From positions 1-33,715 of the forward strand of contig MBRE01000002.1 in assembly GCA_001698425.1 (NCBI GenBank): a stretch of 33,715 nt of DNA, read 5' to 3'. How positions within the stretch are numbered: the first letter of the stretch is position 1; each line of letters starts with the position of its first letter. Below, in pieces: positions 6,867 to 14,750 of this stretch. The position numbers and the translations under genes are program-made. Under the pieces are notes generated by a model. The model saw only the letters and a program-made list of their open reading frames with translations. It searched no databases and had not been told where the DNA came from. The stretch comes from Oscillatoriales cyanobacterium USR001 (GTDB taxonomy: Bacteria; Cyanobacteriota; Cyanobacteriia; Cyanobacteriales; Microcoleaceae).

Positions 6867-6903
6867 TGTTTTACTAATCCATTTTAAAAAAACTTAGCGA
6901 ACT

Positions 6904-7479
6904 TCAGTCATCGGTGTAAGTCATCCGAATTAGTTCCCAAATCAGATGCGATCGATCCTCATCAGAAATGCAGTTAAGTCCTAGTAACTGATTCCAAGAA
7001 AGTCCATCCGCAGCTAAGAGAATTACCCCTGCCTTGAGTGGAGCAACACCACAATTACAGGCTTGCTGATACCACCGAGTAGAGGCTTCTTGGTATGGTT
7101 GGAGGAGTTTACGATCCTTAGCGACAGCAGCCAACAATCCAGACTGAATTGCTGCATTCTGGCGATCGAATATATCTCCAGCCCTGATGTAAGCCCGCAA
7201 CCAAGCACCTTTGGCGGTGAGATCGCCTTCGCGAACGAGTTCTATCTCTAATAATTGCTCAAACTCGGCGATCAGGTTTGCCACCATACTCGTCAGTAGA
7301 GCTTCTTTATTAGGGAAATGATAGAGCAATCCGCCTTTACTTACGCCTGCTTCTTTAGCAACTGCATCAAGGGTCAAAGCGTCAGCCCCAGAGCGTAAAA
7401 CGACCTCACCCGCCGCATTGAGGAGTGATTCTCGCGTCGCCGATCGCGATCGCTTGCCTATCTCTAAAGCCTCTGCCAT
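6904..7479 (-). CDS. TetR/AcrR-family transcriptional repressor
   Basis: The protein has 191 aa from the ATG at 7479. The N-terminal TetR HTH is clear: TRESLLNAAGEVVLRSG, then LTLDAVAKEAGVSKGGLLYH and FPNKEALL. The C-terminal ligand domain is variable, as usual, and gives no hint of ligand. An in-frame ATG at 7527 would add 16 residues, but the promoter at 7533-7561 would start RNA near position 7526, so that codon would not be in the message; 7479 is preferred. It heads a two-gene operon with the GNAT gene and very probably represses it and itself through the palindrome in the promoter spacer. Confidence 0.9.
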   Translation of the reverse strand: MAEALEIGKRSRSATRESLLNAAGEVVLRSGADALTLDAVAKEAGVSKGGLLYHFPNKEALLTSMVANLIAEFEQLLEIELVREGDLTAKGAWLRAYIRAGDIFDRQNAAIQSGLLAAVAKDRKLLQPYQEASTRWYQQACNCGVAPLKAGVILLAADGLSWNQLLGLNCISDEDRSHLIWELIRMTYTDD

Positions 7480-7532
7480 ACCCTTTTGCTCGAATACTAA
7501 AAAATTAAGACAATCAACTTGCCTCAAAAATA

Positions 7533-7561
7533 ACTATACCGTCCAGACGGTTTAGTGTCAA
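7533..7561 (-). promoter_or_regulatory. Sigma-70-type promoter with TetR operator in the spacer
   Basis: On the minus strand: TTGACA (7561-7556), 17 nt, TATAGT (7538-7533). The spacer holds the perfect inverted repeat ACCGTC-TG-GACGGT (7538-7551; ACCGTC-CA-GACGGT on the plus strand), which ends at the first base of the -10 box. Bound repressor would block RNA polymerase. It directly precedes the TetR-family gene, so autoregulation is the natural reading. The GACGGT-type half-site is common among TetR operators. Confidence 0.85.
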
Positions 7562-7586
7562 CAGGTAGATTAAATTTTTTGATTAC

Positions 7587-7628
7587 GGCGATCGCTGTTC
7601 CTGTGAGTCGTGATTTTTAGGCGATCGC
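7587..7628. repeat. HIP1-bounded 42-bp dispersed repeat
   Basis: GGCGATCGC-TGTTCCTGTGAGTCGTGAT-TTTTA-GGCGATCGC, lying between the DUF4238 gene and the TetR promoter. Confidence 0.85.
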
Positions 7629-7655
7629 ACTTAACATACAAGATCAGCGATCGCA

Positions 7656-8594
7656 CTAACCACTAACTTTTTTAGCTTCTTGATTTTTTCTATACATTTC
7701 AAGAAAAAGGTATTTCCAAAAAGAATCTTCTAAATTTTGTATTTCACAGTATTCTAATGGGGTATTTTTAAGATATTCTAAAGTTTCGCGATGTCTAGCA
7801 GCAACACGGCAACCATTATAAACTCCACCATTAATGAATTGTAGTTGATTAAGAAACCTAGAATCCAGTGGAGATAAACTACTGTCAATAGAATGAAATC
7901 TTAAGCAATTAGTTGGACTTATAGGAAAATAGAATTCAGGTTCCCAATGATTATATAAAACTGGGGAACCACTAATAACGTATTCATATTCTTTATTTAA
8001 TGATTTTGGACTAACACTACTTAATGTTAAATTATTAAGTTTTTGGATTAAAAGTTGAATATCTGTAAACAGATTAGCATGAATATTTTTAATAGAATCC
8101 TCTCCTAACATTTTATCTAAATATTTAAAATCTGACCAACGCGGGTCATTTTTGAGGTCATCCAGAGAGATTTTTTTTTGCTTATCAAAAGCATAGATTT
8201 CTTGTTTAAGTTCTAAATACTTTTTTTTGTCAGCTTCTAAGATTTCTTTAGAATACAAAATTGATTCATTTCTGATTGCGAAACATCTAAGCCATTGAAA
8301 CGCCATGAATTTATTGATTTTTTCTCGTTCCTGAAGGTTCAAGCTTTCTACACCATTTTTAATAATTGAGGCTATTATAGATGGAGATTGAGCATCGATC
8401 TCTTTAAACCATAAATCATAATTTTCTTCATTAGTTGTGAAATAGTTATTTTGTTCAAATGTTCTATCTATGGGATTTGATCCTATTCTAAGTTCATTGT
8501 TGATGTGAAGAATGACAAATATTTTTTTTTTCTTTTTTGGTGAAGAAAAGTTCCTAAGCACTGCCTGGGTTACGAAATGTTGATGATCTGTCAT
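7656..8594 (-). CDS. DUF4238-family protein
   Basis: The protein has 312 aa. The N-terminus HQHFVTQAVLRNFS followed by a Lys-rich stretch (about residues 19-24) and IFVILHI matches the DUF4238 opening (H-x-V-x-x-x-LRNF-type, then a strand). RTFEQNNYFT and the later EIDAQSPSIIASII also fit. DUF4238 proteins are of unknown function and are often found in variable genome regions; a nuclease or defence role has not been established to my knowledge. The gene is markedly AT-rich and Lys/Asn/Ile-rich, and no HIP1 octamer lies inside it, unlike the flanking DNA, which suggests recent acquisition. Start ATG at 8594; no obvious operon partner. Confidence 0.75.
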   Translation of the reverse strand: MTDHQHFVTQAVLRNFSSPKKKKKIFVILHINNELRIGSNPIDRTFEQNNYFTTNEENYDLWFKEIDAQSPSIIASIIKNGVESLNLQEREKINKFMAFQWLRCFAIRNESILYSKEILEADKKKYLELKQEIYAFDKQKKISLDDLKNDPRWSDFKYLDKMLGEDSIKNIHANLFTDIQLLIQKLNNLTLSSVSPKSLNKEYEYVISGSPVLYNHWEPEFYFPISPTNCLRFHSIDSSLSPLDSRFLNQLQFINGGVYNGCRVAARHRETLEYLKNTPLEYCEIQNLEDSFWKYLFLEMYRKNQEAKKVSG

Positions 8595-8605
8595 ATATTA
8601 AAACA

Positions 8606-8647
8606 CAATCTTTATTACTATGAGTCTTGAGTTCTAGGTGATCGCCT
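8606..8647. repeat. Degenerate copy of the HIP1-bounded 42-bp repeat
   Basis: The core TATTACTATGAGTCTTGAGT-TCTA-GGTGATCGCC is recognisable, but the left HIP1 end has become CAATCTT. It lies immediately upstream of the DUF4238 start. Confidence 0.65.
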
Positions 8648-8769
8648 CAATTATCTAACTGGTAGAGGTTTTGCCGATCGCACCCAGCCTGAAACATTAG
8701 AGCACCATCCGATCGCCCGCAATGAACCACCTGCGTGATACAAATTCGGTAGAATCATTATAGAGTAGT

Positions 8770-8817
8770 GCAGGCAAGATGCCTGCTATTCTACAAAATT
8801 GCAGGCAAGATGCCTGC
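8770..8817. repeat. Two tandem GCAGGCA-AGA-TGCCTGC hairpins
   Basis: The perfect 17-bp stem-loop GCAGGCAAGATGCCTGC occurs at 8770-8786 and 8801-8817. Outer bases (TAGT before the first, ACTA after the second) also pair. It lies downstream of the leftward CobO-like gene, but no T run follows, so a terminator role is only possible. The rest of 8595-8873 shows no gene. Confidence 0.7.
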
Positions 8818-8873
8818 ACTACAAAATACATAAAGGACGTAAACTAACCTCACCCAATTTAGGATTTTCCCAG

Positions 8874-9410
8874 TTAAGGCCGATGACTTTTACGAATTTC
8901 CGTCACTTGATCTGCTGCATCTAAAAGTGCTTGCGGCATTTGCGGCCCAGTTAAAATCATATCAATATGGCGAGGTCGTTTTTCGAGCAGATTTAAAACT
9001 TCGGCTTCGGCAATTAAACCAAAATTAATTGCTAAACTTAATTCATCAAGAATTACCAAATGATAACGACCTTCGAGAACAACATCTTGAGTCCATAGCC
9101 ATAAATCCTGCAAAGAGTTAGTTTCTGCTGCATCTAATTGCGGTGTATCAATACAGCGAGGCAAATTACAACGCACCCAATCTAAATTTTGTCCCAAACA
9201 AATAGGATGTTCGTGTCCTTGGTTAATGCCCCCTTTAAGAAATTGTACGACTAATACTTCTGTTCCCTGACCTGCAATTCTCAGCGCTTGGGCCATGACA
9301 TTGGTGAAAAAGCTGCGGTGATGGCAACTGAAAACTTGGACGAGTCCTTCAACAGTTTGGGGTAAACTGCAAGGTAGATTGAGAGTAGGGGTTTCAAGCT
9401 GGGCAACCAT
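8874..9410 (-). CDS. CobO/BtuR-like P-loop-fold protein lacking Walker A
   Basis: The protein has 178 aa from the ATG at 9410; an upstream in-frame ATG at 9431 adds seven residues. It aligns with cob(I)yrinic acid a,c-diamide adenosyltransferase along most of its length: VLVVQFLKGGINQG, HLVILDELSLAINFGL, and the C-terminal DMILTGPQMPQALLDAADQV. Where the true enzyme has GNGKGKTTAA, this protein reads SCHHRSFFTN, with no Lys or Thr of a P-loop. It is therefore unlikely to bind ATP in the usual way and may be a non-catalytic paralogue or have another role. A canonical copy lies at 24329-24982. Fold assignment is confident; function is unknown. Confidence 0.75.
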   Translation of the reverse strand: MVAQLETPTLNLPCSLPQTVEGLVQVFSCHHRSFFTNVMAQALRIAGQGTEVLVVQFLKGGINQGHEHPICLGQNLDWVRCNLPRCIDTPQLDAAETNSLQDLWLWTQDVVLEGRYHLVILDELSLAINFGLIAEAEVLNLLEKRPRHIDMILTGPQMPQALLDAADQVTEIRKSHRP

Positions 9411-9481
9411 ATAGCAATATCGAATCAACAATGGGTCTTAAGCGGGGCTGCGAGTTTGAGGCGAAGCGACGCTCTTTAACA

Positions 9482-9530
9482 ATATATAGTGTTTTTGGCT
9501 GATTGCAAAGCTCATCAAACACTAAATATA
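9482..9530. repeat. Inverted repeat in the CobO-like/adk intergenic region
   Basis: AGTGTTT (9488-9494) and AAACACT (9517-9523) are flanked by AT-rich arms (ATATAT) on both sides. It lies in the 237-bp divergent gap between the CobO-like gene and adk and could be an operator or a hairpin. Nothing identifies a binding protein. Confidence 0.35.
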
Positions 9531-9647
9531 TATGTTAGTGGTTCAATCTATTTGACTGTCAGGATCTCAGCTTTTTGGCTGGTGAGACAGTATCAAGGTA
9601 CACTTGATTATGTGGATTTTTAATGTTATGGCTAGGAGCAGGGTGCT

Positions 9648-10205
9648 GTGAGATTGGTAATTCTGGGAGGACCGGGGGCTGGAAAGGGGACTCAGACTGA
9701 GTATTTGTGCAGTTATTTGAGTATTCCTTGTATTTCAACGGGGGAGATTCTTCGAGAGGCGATCGCGGCTCAAACAAGTTTAGGTGTTCTCGCTGAACCT
9801 TATGTCAAAATAGGGGAGTTGGTTCGTGATGAGACGATGATTGAGTTTATTCGTCTGCGGTTGATGGTCCCAGATGTGACGAATGGTTGGCTGTTAGATG
9901 GCTATCCTCGCACGGCTTTTCAGGCTGAAGAATTAGATTTTTTGGTAGAGGAGTTTGGGCAAAAGGTAGATTGGGCGATTTATTTGGATGTGGCTGATTC
10001 TGTATTGATGAGTCGTTCTTTAGGGCGATCGCGTGCTGACGATCGACCAGAAATAGTAAAGCGTCGGATTCAATTATTTCGCGATCGCACCATCCCCATT
10101 TTAGAATATTACGAACATCGCCAAAAACTATTAACCGTCAACGGCGACCAACCCCCCGAACAAATACATCAAGAAATAGTAAAAAAGCTAATGGGTAATA
10201 GTTAA
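9648..10205 (+). CDS. adk: Adenylate kinase, short-LID type
   Basis: The protein has 185 aa and starts at GTG, preceded by AGGAGC (9632-9637). Adenylate kinase interconverts ATP + AMP and 2 ADP. The P-loop GGPGAGKGT is at residues 7-15, followed by the AMP-site ISTGEILR, the DGYPRT motif, and the short Arg-rich lid RSRADDRPEIVKRR. The long zinc-type LID insertion is absent, as in other short-form cyanobacterial and eukaryotic-like enzymes. An ATG at 9628 is out of frame and closes after seven codons, ending with TGA overlapping the GTG (GTGA), which supports GTG as the start. Cyanobacteria often carry more than one adk; whether this is the main copy cannot be told here. Confidence 0.9.
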   Translation: MRLVILGGPGAGKGTQTEYLCSYLSIPCISTGEILREAIAAQTSLGVLAEPYVKIGELVRDETMIEFIRLRLMVPDVTNGWLLDGYPRTAFQAEELDFLVEEFGQKVDWAIYLDVADSVLMSRSLGRSRADDRPEIVKRRIQLFRDRTIPILEYYEHRQKLLTVNGDQPPEQIHQEIVKKLMGNS

Positions 10206-10235
10206 TTGGTAATTGCTAAATTAGTCAAAATAACA

Positions 10236-10320
10236 GTTAACAGTTAACAAATAACAAATAACAAATAACAAATAACAAATAACAGTTAACAAATAACAAA
10301 TAACAAATAACAAATAACAA
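10236..10320. repeat. Heptamer tandem repeat (AACAAAT/AACAGTT)
   Basis: About twelve consecutive 7-bp units, mostly AACAAAT with interspersed AACAGTT, fill the gap between adk and rph up to nine bases before the rph start. This is a short tandemly repeated repetitive (STRR) sequence of the kind known in cyanobacteria. It leaves no room for a conventional Shine-Dalgarno site for rph. Confidence 0.9.
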
Positions 10321-10328
10321 AATTAATT

Positions 10329-11057
10329 ATGCCTTGGCAACGTCCCGATGGCCGACAACCTAACCAACTTCGTCCAATTAGTTTTGAACTAGAATTTACC
10401 AAATTTGCATCAGCCTCAGTTCTAGCTAAAAGCGGCGACACGCAGGTACTTTGTACCATTACAATCCAGCCAGGAGTCCCTAAATTTTTACAATTTACAG
10501 GACAAGGTTGGCTAACTGCTGAATATCGAATGTTACCAGGCGCAACACCGCAAAGACAAGAAAGAGAACTAATGAAATTATCGGGACGCACCCAAGAAAT
10601 TCAGCGCTTAATCGGTCGTAGTTTGCGTGCTTGTTTAGACATGAACCTATTAGGAGAACGCACAATTATTGTCGATGCTGATGTTTTACAAGCTGATGCC
10701 GGGACTCGGACAACATCAATTACTGGCGGATTTGTAGCACTTGCTCATGCCTTAAATAAACTGGTAAAAAAAGGAGAATTAGAAAAATCACCCATTGTTT
10801 CCCAAGTCGCCGCCGTATCAGTGGGACTCTTAGAAGGAGAACCATTTTTAGACTTGAATTACCCCGAAGATGTCGCCGCAGAAATAGATTTTAATGTGGT
10901 AATGAAAGAAGATTTTAGCCTAATAGAAATGCAGGGAACCGCTGAAAAAGGAAGTTTTAGCCGTAGTCAATTAAATCAAATATTAGATGTAGCAGAAACC
11001 GGAATTAAAGAATTATTGGAATTTCAGCGTCAAGCCTTAAATAATAGCAACATTTGA
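10329..11057 (+). CDS. rph: Ribonuclease PH
   Basis: The protein has 242 aa, full length for RNase PH, the phosphorolytic 3'-5' exoribonuclease that trims tRNA 3' ends. Diagnostic segments are [13 protein letters not shown] at the start, [40 protein letters not shown], and the phosphate-binding region [15 protein letters not shown]. The active-site Asp residues of the [19 protein letters not shown] segment are present. It starts with ATG at 10329, directly after the heptamer repeat and without a visible Shine-Dalgarno. It may be co-transcribed with adk (123-bp gap). No functional residue appears missing. Confidence 0.95.
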   Translation: MPWQRPDGRQPNQLRPISFELEFTKFASASVLAKSGDTQVLCTITIQPGVPKFLQFTGQGWLTAEYRMLPGATPQRQERELMKLSGRTQEIQRLIGRSLRACLDMNLLGERTIIVDADVLQADAGTRTTSITGGFVALAHALNKLVKKGELEKSPIVSQVAAVSVGLLEGEPFLDLNYPEDVAAEIDFNVVMKEDFSLIEMQGTAEKGSFSRSQLNQILDVAETGIKELLEFQRQALNNSNI

Positions 11058-11083
11058 ACGCGATCGCGTTAGGAGTTTTGATT

Positions 11084-11866
11084 ATGCCTTCTCCATTTCC
11101 CGGTATGAATCCTTATCTCGAACATCCCTCTCTTTGGGCGGGAATTCATCATCGGTTAATTACCGCGATCGCCAACGATCTAGCCCCTAAACTCCGCCCA
11201 AAGTACATCGTGGCGATCGAGGAGCGCGTGTATGAGGTGAGTGGAGATACGGCTCTGCTGGTGGGTGTACCCGATGTCTCGGTGCAAAGTTCGCTTATGG
11301 TAGCGCGATCGACTGAATCCAATCTCGCAGTTGCCGCCACAACCCAGTCAGTCGAAGTTTTGCTCCCTTTACCAGAGATTCTGACAGAGGCATACTTAGA
11401 AATTCGTGCTGTGGAAACCGAGGAAGTTATTACCATCATTGAGGTGCTTTCTCCAAAAAATAAACAGGTGGGAATCGGACGGTTGCAATACGAAACAAAG
11501 CGGTTAAAGATTTTGGGTAGCGCGACTCATTTTGTGGAAATCGATTTGTTGCGTCAGGGAAATTCGATGGCAATGGTGGGAAATTTTGGGCAAAGTCACT
11601 ATCGAATTGTGGTCAGCCCTAGTGAAACTCGTCCAAGAGCTTCTCTTTATGGGTTTAATTTGCCAGATAAAATTCCTGAATTTCTAGTGCCGTTAAGGGC
11701 TAATGAAACGCAACCAGCGATCGATCTAAAGTCATTGCTAGATGAGATTTACGATCAGGGCAGCTATGACTTAAGAATTGATTACAGCCGCCCCCCAATT
11801 CCCCCTTTGTCAGAACTAGATATGGTTTGGGTGATTGAGAAATTACAACAGCAAACATTAAGGTAA
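11084..11866 (+). CDS. DUF4058-family protein
   Basis: The protein has 260 aa from the ATG at 11084. The start MPSPFPGMNPYLEHPSLW is the hallmark of DUF4058, a cyanobacteria-rich family of unknown function. Further family features are HHRLITAIANDLAPKL, a conserved YIVAIEERVYEV, VITIIEVLSPKNK and YETKRLKIL. The combination of acidic and Lys residues there (EVLSPKNK) resembles a PD-(D/E)XK-like core, which would suggest a nuclease-type fold; this is a tentative inference. An upstream in-frame TTG near 11054, inside the end of rph, is unlikely as a start. It is followed by a purine-rich heptamer repeat. Confidence 0.85.
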   Translation: MPSPFPGMNPYLEHPSLWAGIHHRLITAIANDLAPKLRPKYIVAIEERVYEVSGDTALLVGVPDVSVQSSLMVARSTESNLAVAATTQSVEVLLPLPEILTEAYLEIRAVETEEVITIIEVLSPKNKQVGIGRLQYETKRLKILGSATHFVEIDLLRQGNSMAMVGNFGQSHYRIVVSPSETRPRASLYGFNLPDKIPEFLVPLRANETQPAIDLKSLLDEIYDQGSYDLRIDYSRPPIPPLSELDMVWVIEKLQQQTLR

Positions 11867-11873
11867 GTAGAAG

Positions 11874-11910
11874 GAAGAAGGAAGGAAGAAGGAAGAAGGA
11901 AGAAGGAAGA
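11874..11910. repeat. GGAAGAA heptamer repeat
   Basis: About five units of GGAAGAA with one irregular step (AAGGAAGG). It lies between the convergent DUF4058 and DUF29 genes. The same motif appears downstream of the kinase gene at 33518-33590. Confidence 0.85.
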
Positions 11911-11914
11911 AAAC

Positions 11915-12370
11915 TTACACAGTCAGGGTTTTAGTCATCCAAGTATACTCATCCTCAAAGACTTCTGACCAGTCAAGAGAAGTTAATTCACAATTTTTAT
12001 CCATTTCATCCTCAGCATCTTTCAAAGCTCTTTGAAAGCATTGTTCCCAAATAGATTCAATAAAATCGCGATTTAAACTAGGAACTTCTTCTTGAATATC
12101 TGCAATTTCTTGACGGGCAGAACGAATTGTAATACTCCAACTAGAACCGCGACGATCCGGTTGACATTTCCACTTAATCACATGACTCATTAGCCGAACT
12201 AGCTGGCTTTTCATCGCCAATCTTTTAGATTTTCCCATTGACTCAATTAGTGCATAAAGTCCCTCTGTTGCTTCCATCAATTTTCCCTCCTCTAAGAGTT
12301 CTTGAACTGCAACAGCAGCTTGATATTCAGAACCAGCGGCTAACCATTCCCAATCTTGTTTTGTTGGCAT
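11915..12370 (-). CDS. DUF29-family protein
   Basis: The protein has 151 aa. It matches DUF29, a small helical family abundant in cyanobacteria: the opening DWEWLAAGSEYQAAVAVQEL differs somewhat, but ATEGLYALIESMGKSKRLAM, LVRLMSHVIKWKCQP, SSWSITIRSARQEI and VPSLNRDFIESIWEQCF are all characteristic. The function is unknown; members often occur in many copies per genome and sometimes near toxin-antitoxin or mobile genes. Start ATG at 12370. It is divergent from the DUF427 gene, with 81 bp between the start codons. Confidence 0.85.
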   Translation of the reverse strand: MPTKQDWEWLAAGSEYQAAVAVQELLEEGKLMEATEGLYALIESMGKSKRLAMKSQLVRLMSHVIKWKCQPDRRGSSWSITIRSARQEIADIQEEVPSLNRDFIESIWEQCFQRALKDAEDEMDKNCELTSLDWSEVFEDEYTWMTKTLTV

Positions 12371-12451
12371 TGTCTTCTCCTCTAAGAAGTGCTATAATTC
12401 AGAACTTAGCATTAATCACCAACATTGTAATTTTACAGGAGAAATTACACA

Positions 12452-12946
12452 ATGAACATCAACCGCATCGAACCAGGCCCCGGCCAAGAATCAGTCTGGG
12501 ATTATCCACGTCCCCCTAGACTTGAAGACTCAACAAAGCACATTCAGATTATCTTTAATGGGGTAGTTATTGCTGATACATATACCAGTAAACGGCTGTT
12601 AGAAACTAGCCATCCTCCCCACTATTATATCCCGCCTGATGACATCCAGATGACTTATTTTTCCAGAACTTCCAGAGCCTCTTGGTGTGAGTGGAAAGGA
12701 CAAGCAAGTTACTATACAATTACGGTGGGAGATAAGCAAGTTAATGATGCCGCTTGGTTTTATCCTAACCCAGTTTTAGCTTTTGAATCTATTAAAGATT
12801 ATGTAGCTTTTTATCCTCGTTTGATGGATGCTTGTTATGTGGATGGGGAATTAGTAGAACCACAATTGGGAGATTTTTATGGCGGTTGGATTACTCAGGA
12901 TATTGTCGGACCATTTAAGGGTGGACCGGGTACTTGGGGGTGGTAA
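12452..12946 (+). CDS. DUF427-family protein
   Basis: The protein has 164 aa with a clear Shine-Dalgarno AGGAG (12437-12441) ten bases before ATG. DUF427 signature elements are visible: PRPPRLEDS, IQIIFNGVVIADT, LLETSHPPHYYIPPDDI, CEWKGQASYYTI, AAWFYPNP, and the end segment YVAFYPRLMDACYVDGE. Structures known for the family show a small beta-barrel-like fold, and its biochemical role is not established. The C-terminal tail FYGGWITQDIVGPFKGGPG is typical of the cyanobacterial/actinobacterial long form. It converges on menD with a 22-bp gap. Confidence 0.9.
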   Translation: MNINRIEPGPGQESVWDYPRPPRLEDSTKHIQIIFNGVVIADTYTSKRLLETSHPPHYYIPPDDIQMTYFSRTSRASWCEWKGQASYYTITVGDKQVNDAAWFYPNPVLAFESIKDYVAFYPRLMDACYVDGELVEPQLGDFYGGWITQDIVGPFKGGPGTWGW

Positions 12947-12968
12947 TAATTTAGGAATTTATCGGCAT

Positions 12969-14726
12969 TTAGGCAAGATTTATGATTAAATTATCTTTCC
13001 GCCATTGAGCATCTATTCGTCGGTTTGTTGGCAATTCTAAAACGCGAATACCACTGCTAGGTAAGGGGTTTAAATATTGCTTTAGTTGTTCCCAAGAATC
13101 AATTATTTTATGTTCAACACCGTAAGTTGCACATAACTGAGAAAAATTGATATTTTGGGGTGTGGCAAAAAATTCTTCAAACGGTGGGTCAAATTTGGCT
13201 ATGGGTAACATTTCAAAGATGCCGCCACCGTTATTATTGATTAAAATAATTGTCAAATGTCCGACCAATTTTTTGCTCAGTAAAAACCCATTTGTGTCGT
13301 GTAAAAGTGCCAAGTCACCTGTTAACATTACACTGCTTTGATGCCGATGGGCAATGCCTAAAGCTGTTGATAAAGTGCCATCAATCCCATTAGCACCTCG
13401 GTTGAAAAAAGGTTGGATATTTAAGTTATTAGGAACCCAGAAAATTTCCACATCTCGCACTGGCATACTGTTGGCAATAAATAGGGGGGTTGCTGTTGGT
13501 AAAATCTGGGAAATTAGCCAAGCAGTTTTGGGTTCAATTAGGTTGTTAATAAGAATCATTTTATGGTCAATAGCGGCTCTAATTTTAGCTTCTGTATCGC
13601 ACCAAAATTGTAGGTATTCGCTTAGTTTAGAGGGAATTAATTTACTTTCTAAAATTTGATTGGCAAGATTTTCTACGGAGATTCGTAGATGAAAGGTTTT
13701 GCCATGAAGAGGATCAAAATTGTGATTGCTAAGGTGAATTATCCACCGTTTAGGTTGAGTGTATTCTAACCAGTTTCGCAGGTTTTGACTGGTAGGCAAT
13801 TCTCCGATCTGAATGACGATTTCTGGGGTTAGTTTTTCTGCGATCTGTGGATTTCTGAGGATTAAATCGTAGGTAGAGATTAGATAGGGATTGAGTTGGG
13901 CGTAATTTCTTAATGGTGATAGTCCTTCTGCTAAAACTGGCCATCCTAAAGTTTGGGAAATTTGGGCAATTGCTTGGCAATATGCTTGAGCAAGTTGTGG
14001 TTGTGCGATGCCTCCGATGATTATTCCTCGATCGCATTTTTGCCATTTCTTAATTAAATTATTCACGCTTTCGGGCAAGGTATTATTATTGTTAGATAAT
14101 GAGGGAAAAATTGGCTCTATTGCTGCTAAGAATTCTTCGGGGTGAAATTGTGATTTTAATGTGGCGATCGCACTATCAAAAATAGGAGCCAGAGGTTGCC
14201 GAAAGGGAATGTTAAGATGCACGGGACCGGAGATGGGAAAAAGTGCTTGTTCCCAAGCATAAATCGCTGTTTGCCGCAAATAGTTTAGCATTCCTATTTC
14301 CGCAGATGGTATAGCTAACTCCGTTTGCCAGTTTGGATAATTACCATATAATTTAACTTGATCGATCGCTTGTCCAGCATGGCATTGGCGTAATTCTGAA
14401 GGGCGATCGGCTGTTAATATTAGCAAAGGAATTTGACTTTCTTTAGCTTCAATAATAGCGGGAAAAAAGTTTGCTCCCGCAGTTCCAGAGGTACAAATTA
14501 ATACTGTTGGCAAGGCTGTTTTTTTGGCAATTCCCAAAGCAAAAAAGGCGGCGGAACGCTCGTCTAATACGGCAATTGTTTCTATTTTTAGATTTTCCGC
14601 AAAAGCAATTGTTAAAGGAGTAGAACGTGACCCCGGACAGATAACTGCTGTGTTTAATCCTAAGCGTTGCCAAGTCTCAACTAAGATGGATGACCAAAGA
14701 GTATTTATGTTCCGAAAATCTATCAT
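12969..14726 (-). CDS. menD: SEPHCHC synthase
   Basis: The protein has 585 aa, full length for 2-succinyl-5-enolpyruvyl-6-hydroxy-3-cyclohexene-1-carboxylate synthase. It adds the succinyl semialdehyde unit from 2-oxoglutarate to isochorismate using thiamine diphosphate. The start motif VICPGSRSTPLTIAFAE and the ThDP glutamate in VLDERSAAFFALG are present, as are LTADRPSELRQCHAGQAIDQ and the ThDP/Mg region LTGDLALLHDTNGFLL followed by ILINNNGGGIFEMLP. It is encoded 24 bp downstream of menF on the same strand, so the two first-stage enzymes are very likely one operon. Cyanobacteria use this pathway for phylloquinone of photosystem I. Confidence 0.96.
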   Translation of the reverse strand: MIDFRNINTLWSSILVETWQRLGLNTAVICPGSRSTPLTIAFAENLKIETIAVLDERSAAFFALGIAKKTALPTVLICTSGTAGANFFPAIIEAKESQIPLLILTADRPSELRQCHAGQAIDQVKLYGNYPNWQTELAIPSAEIGMLNYLRQTAIYAWEQALFPISGPVHLNIPFRQPLAPIFDSAIATLKSQFHPEEFLAAIEPIFPSLSNNNNTLPESVNNLIKKWQKCDRGIIIGGIAQPQLAQAYCQAIAQISQTLGWPVLAEGLSPLRNYAQLNPYLISTYDLILRNPQIAEKLTPEIVIQIGELPTSQNLRNWLEYTQPKRWIIHLSNHNFDPLHGKTFHLRISVENLANQILESKLIPSKLSEYLQFWCDTEAKIRAAIDHKMILINNLIEPKTAWLISQILPTATPLFIANSMPVRDVEIFWVPNNLNIQPFFNRGANGIDGTLSTALGIAHRHQSSVMLTGDLALLHDTNGFLLSKKLVGHLTIILINNNGGGIFEMLPIAKFDPPFEEFFATPQNINFSQLCATYGVEHKIIDSWEQLKQYLNPLPSSGIRVLELPTNRRIDAQWRKDNLIINLA

Positions 14727-14750
14727 AAGTTATTTATTAAGTGCTGTAAT

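Noticed and set aside
10286..10591. Minus-strand ORF over rph
   Set aside because: Its tail ([10 protein letters not shown]) is translation of the heptamer repeat and the rest lies antisense to conserved RNase PH sequence.
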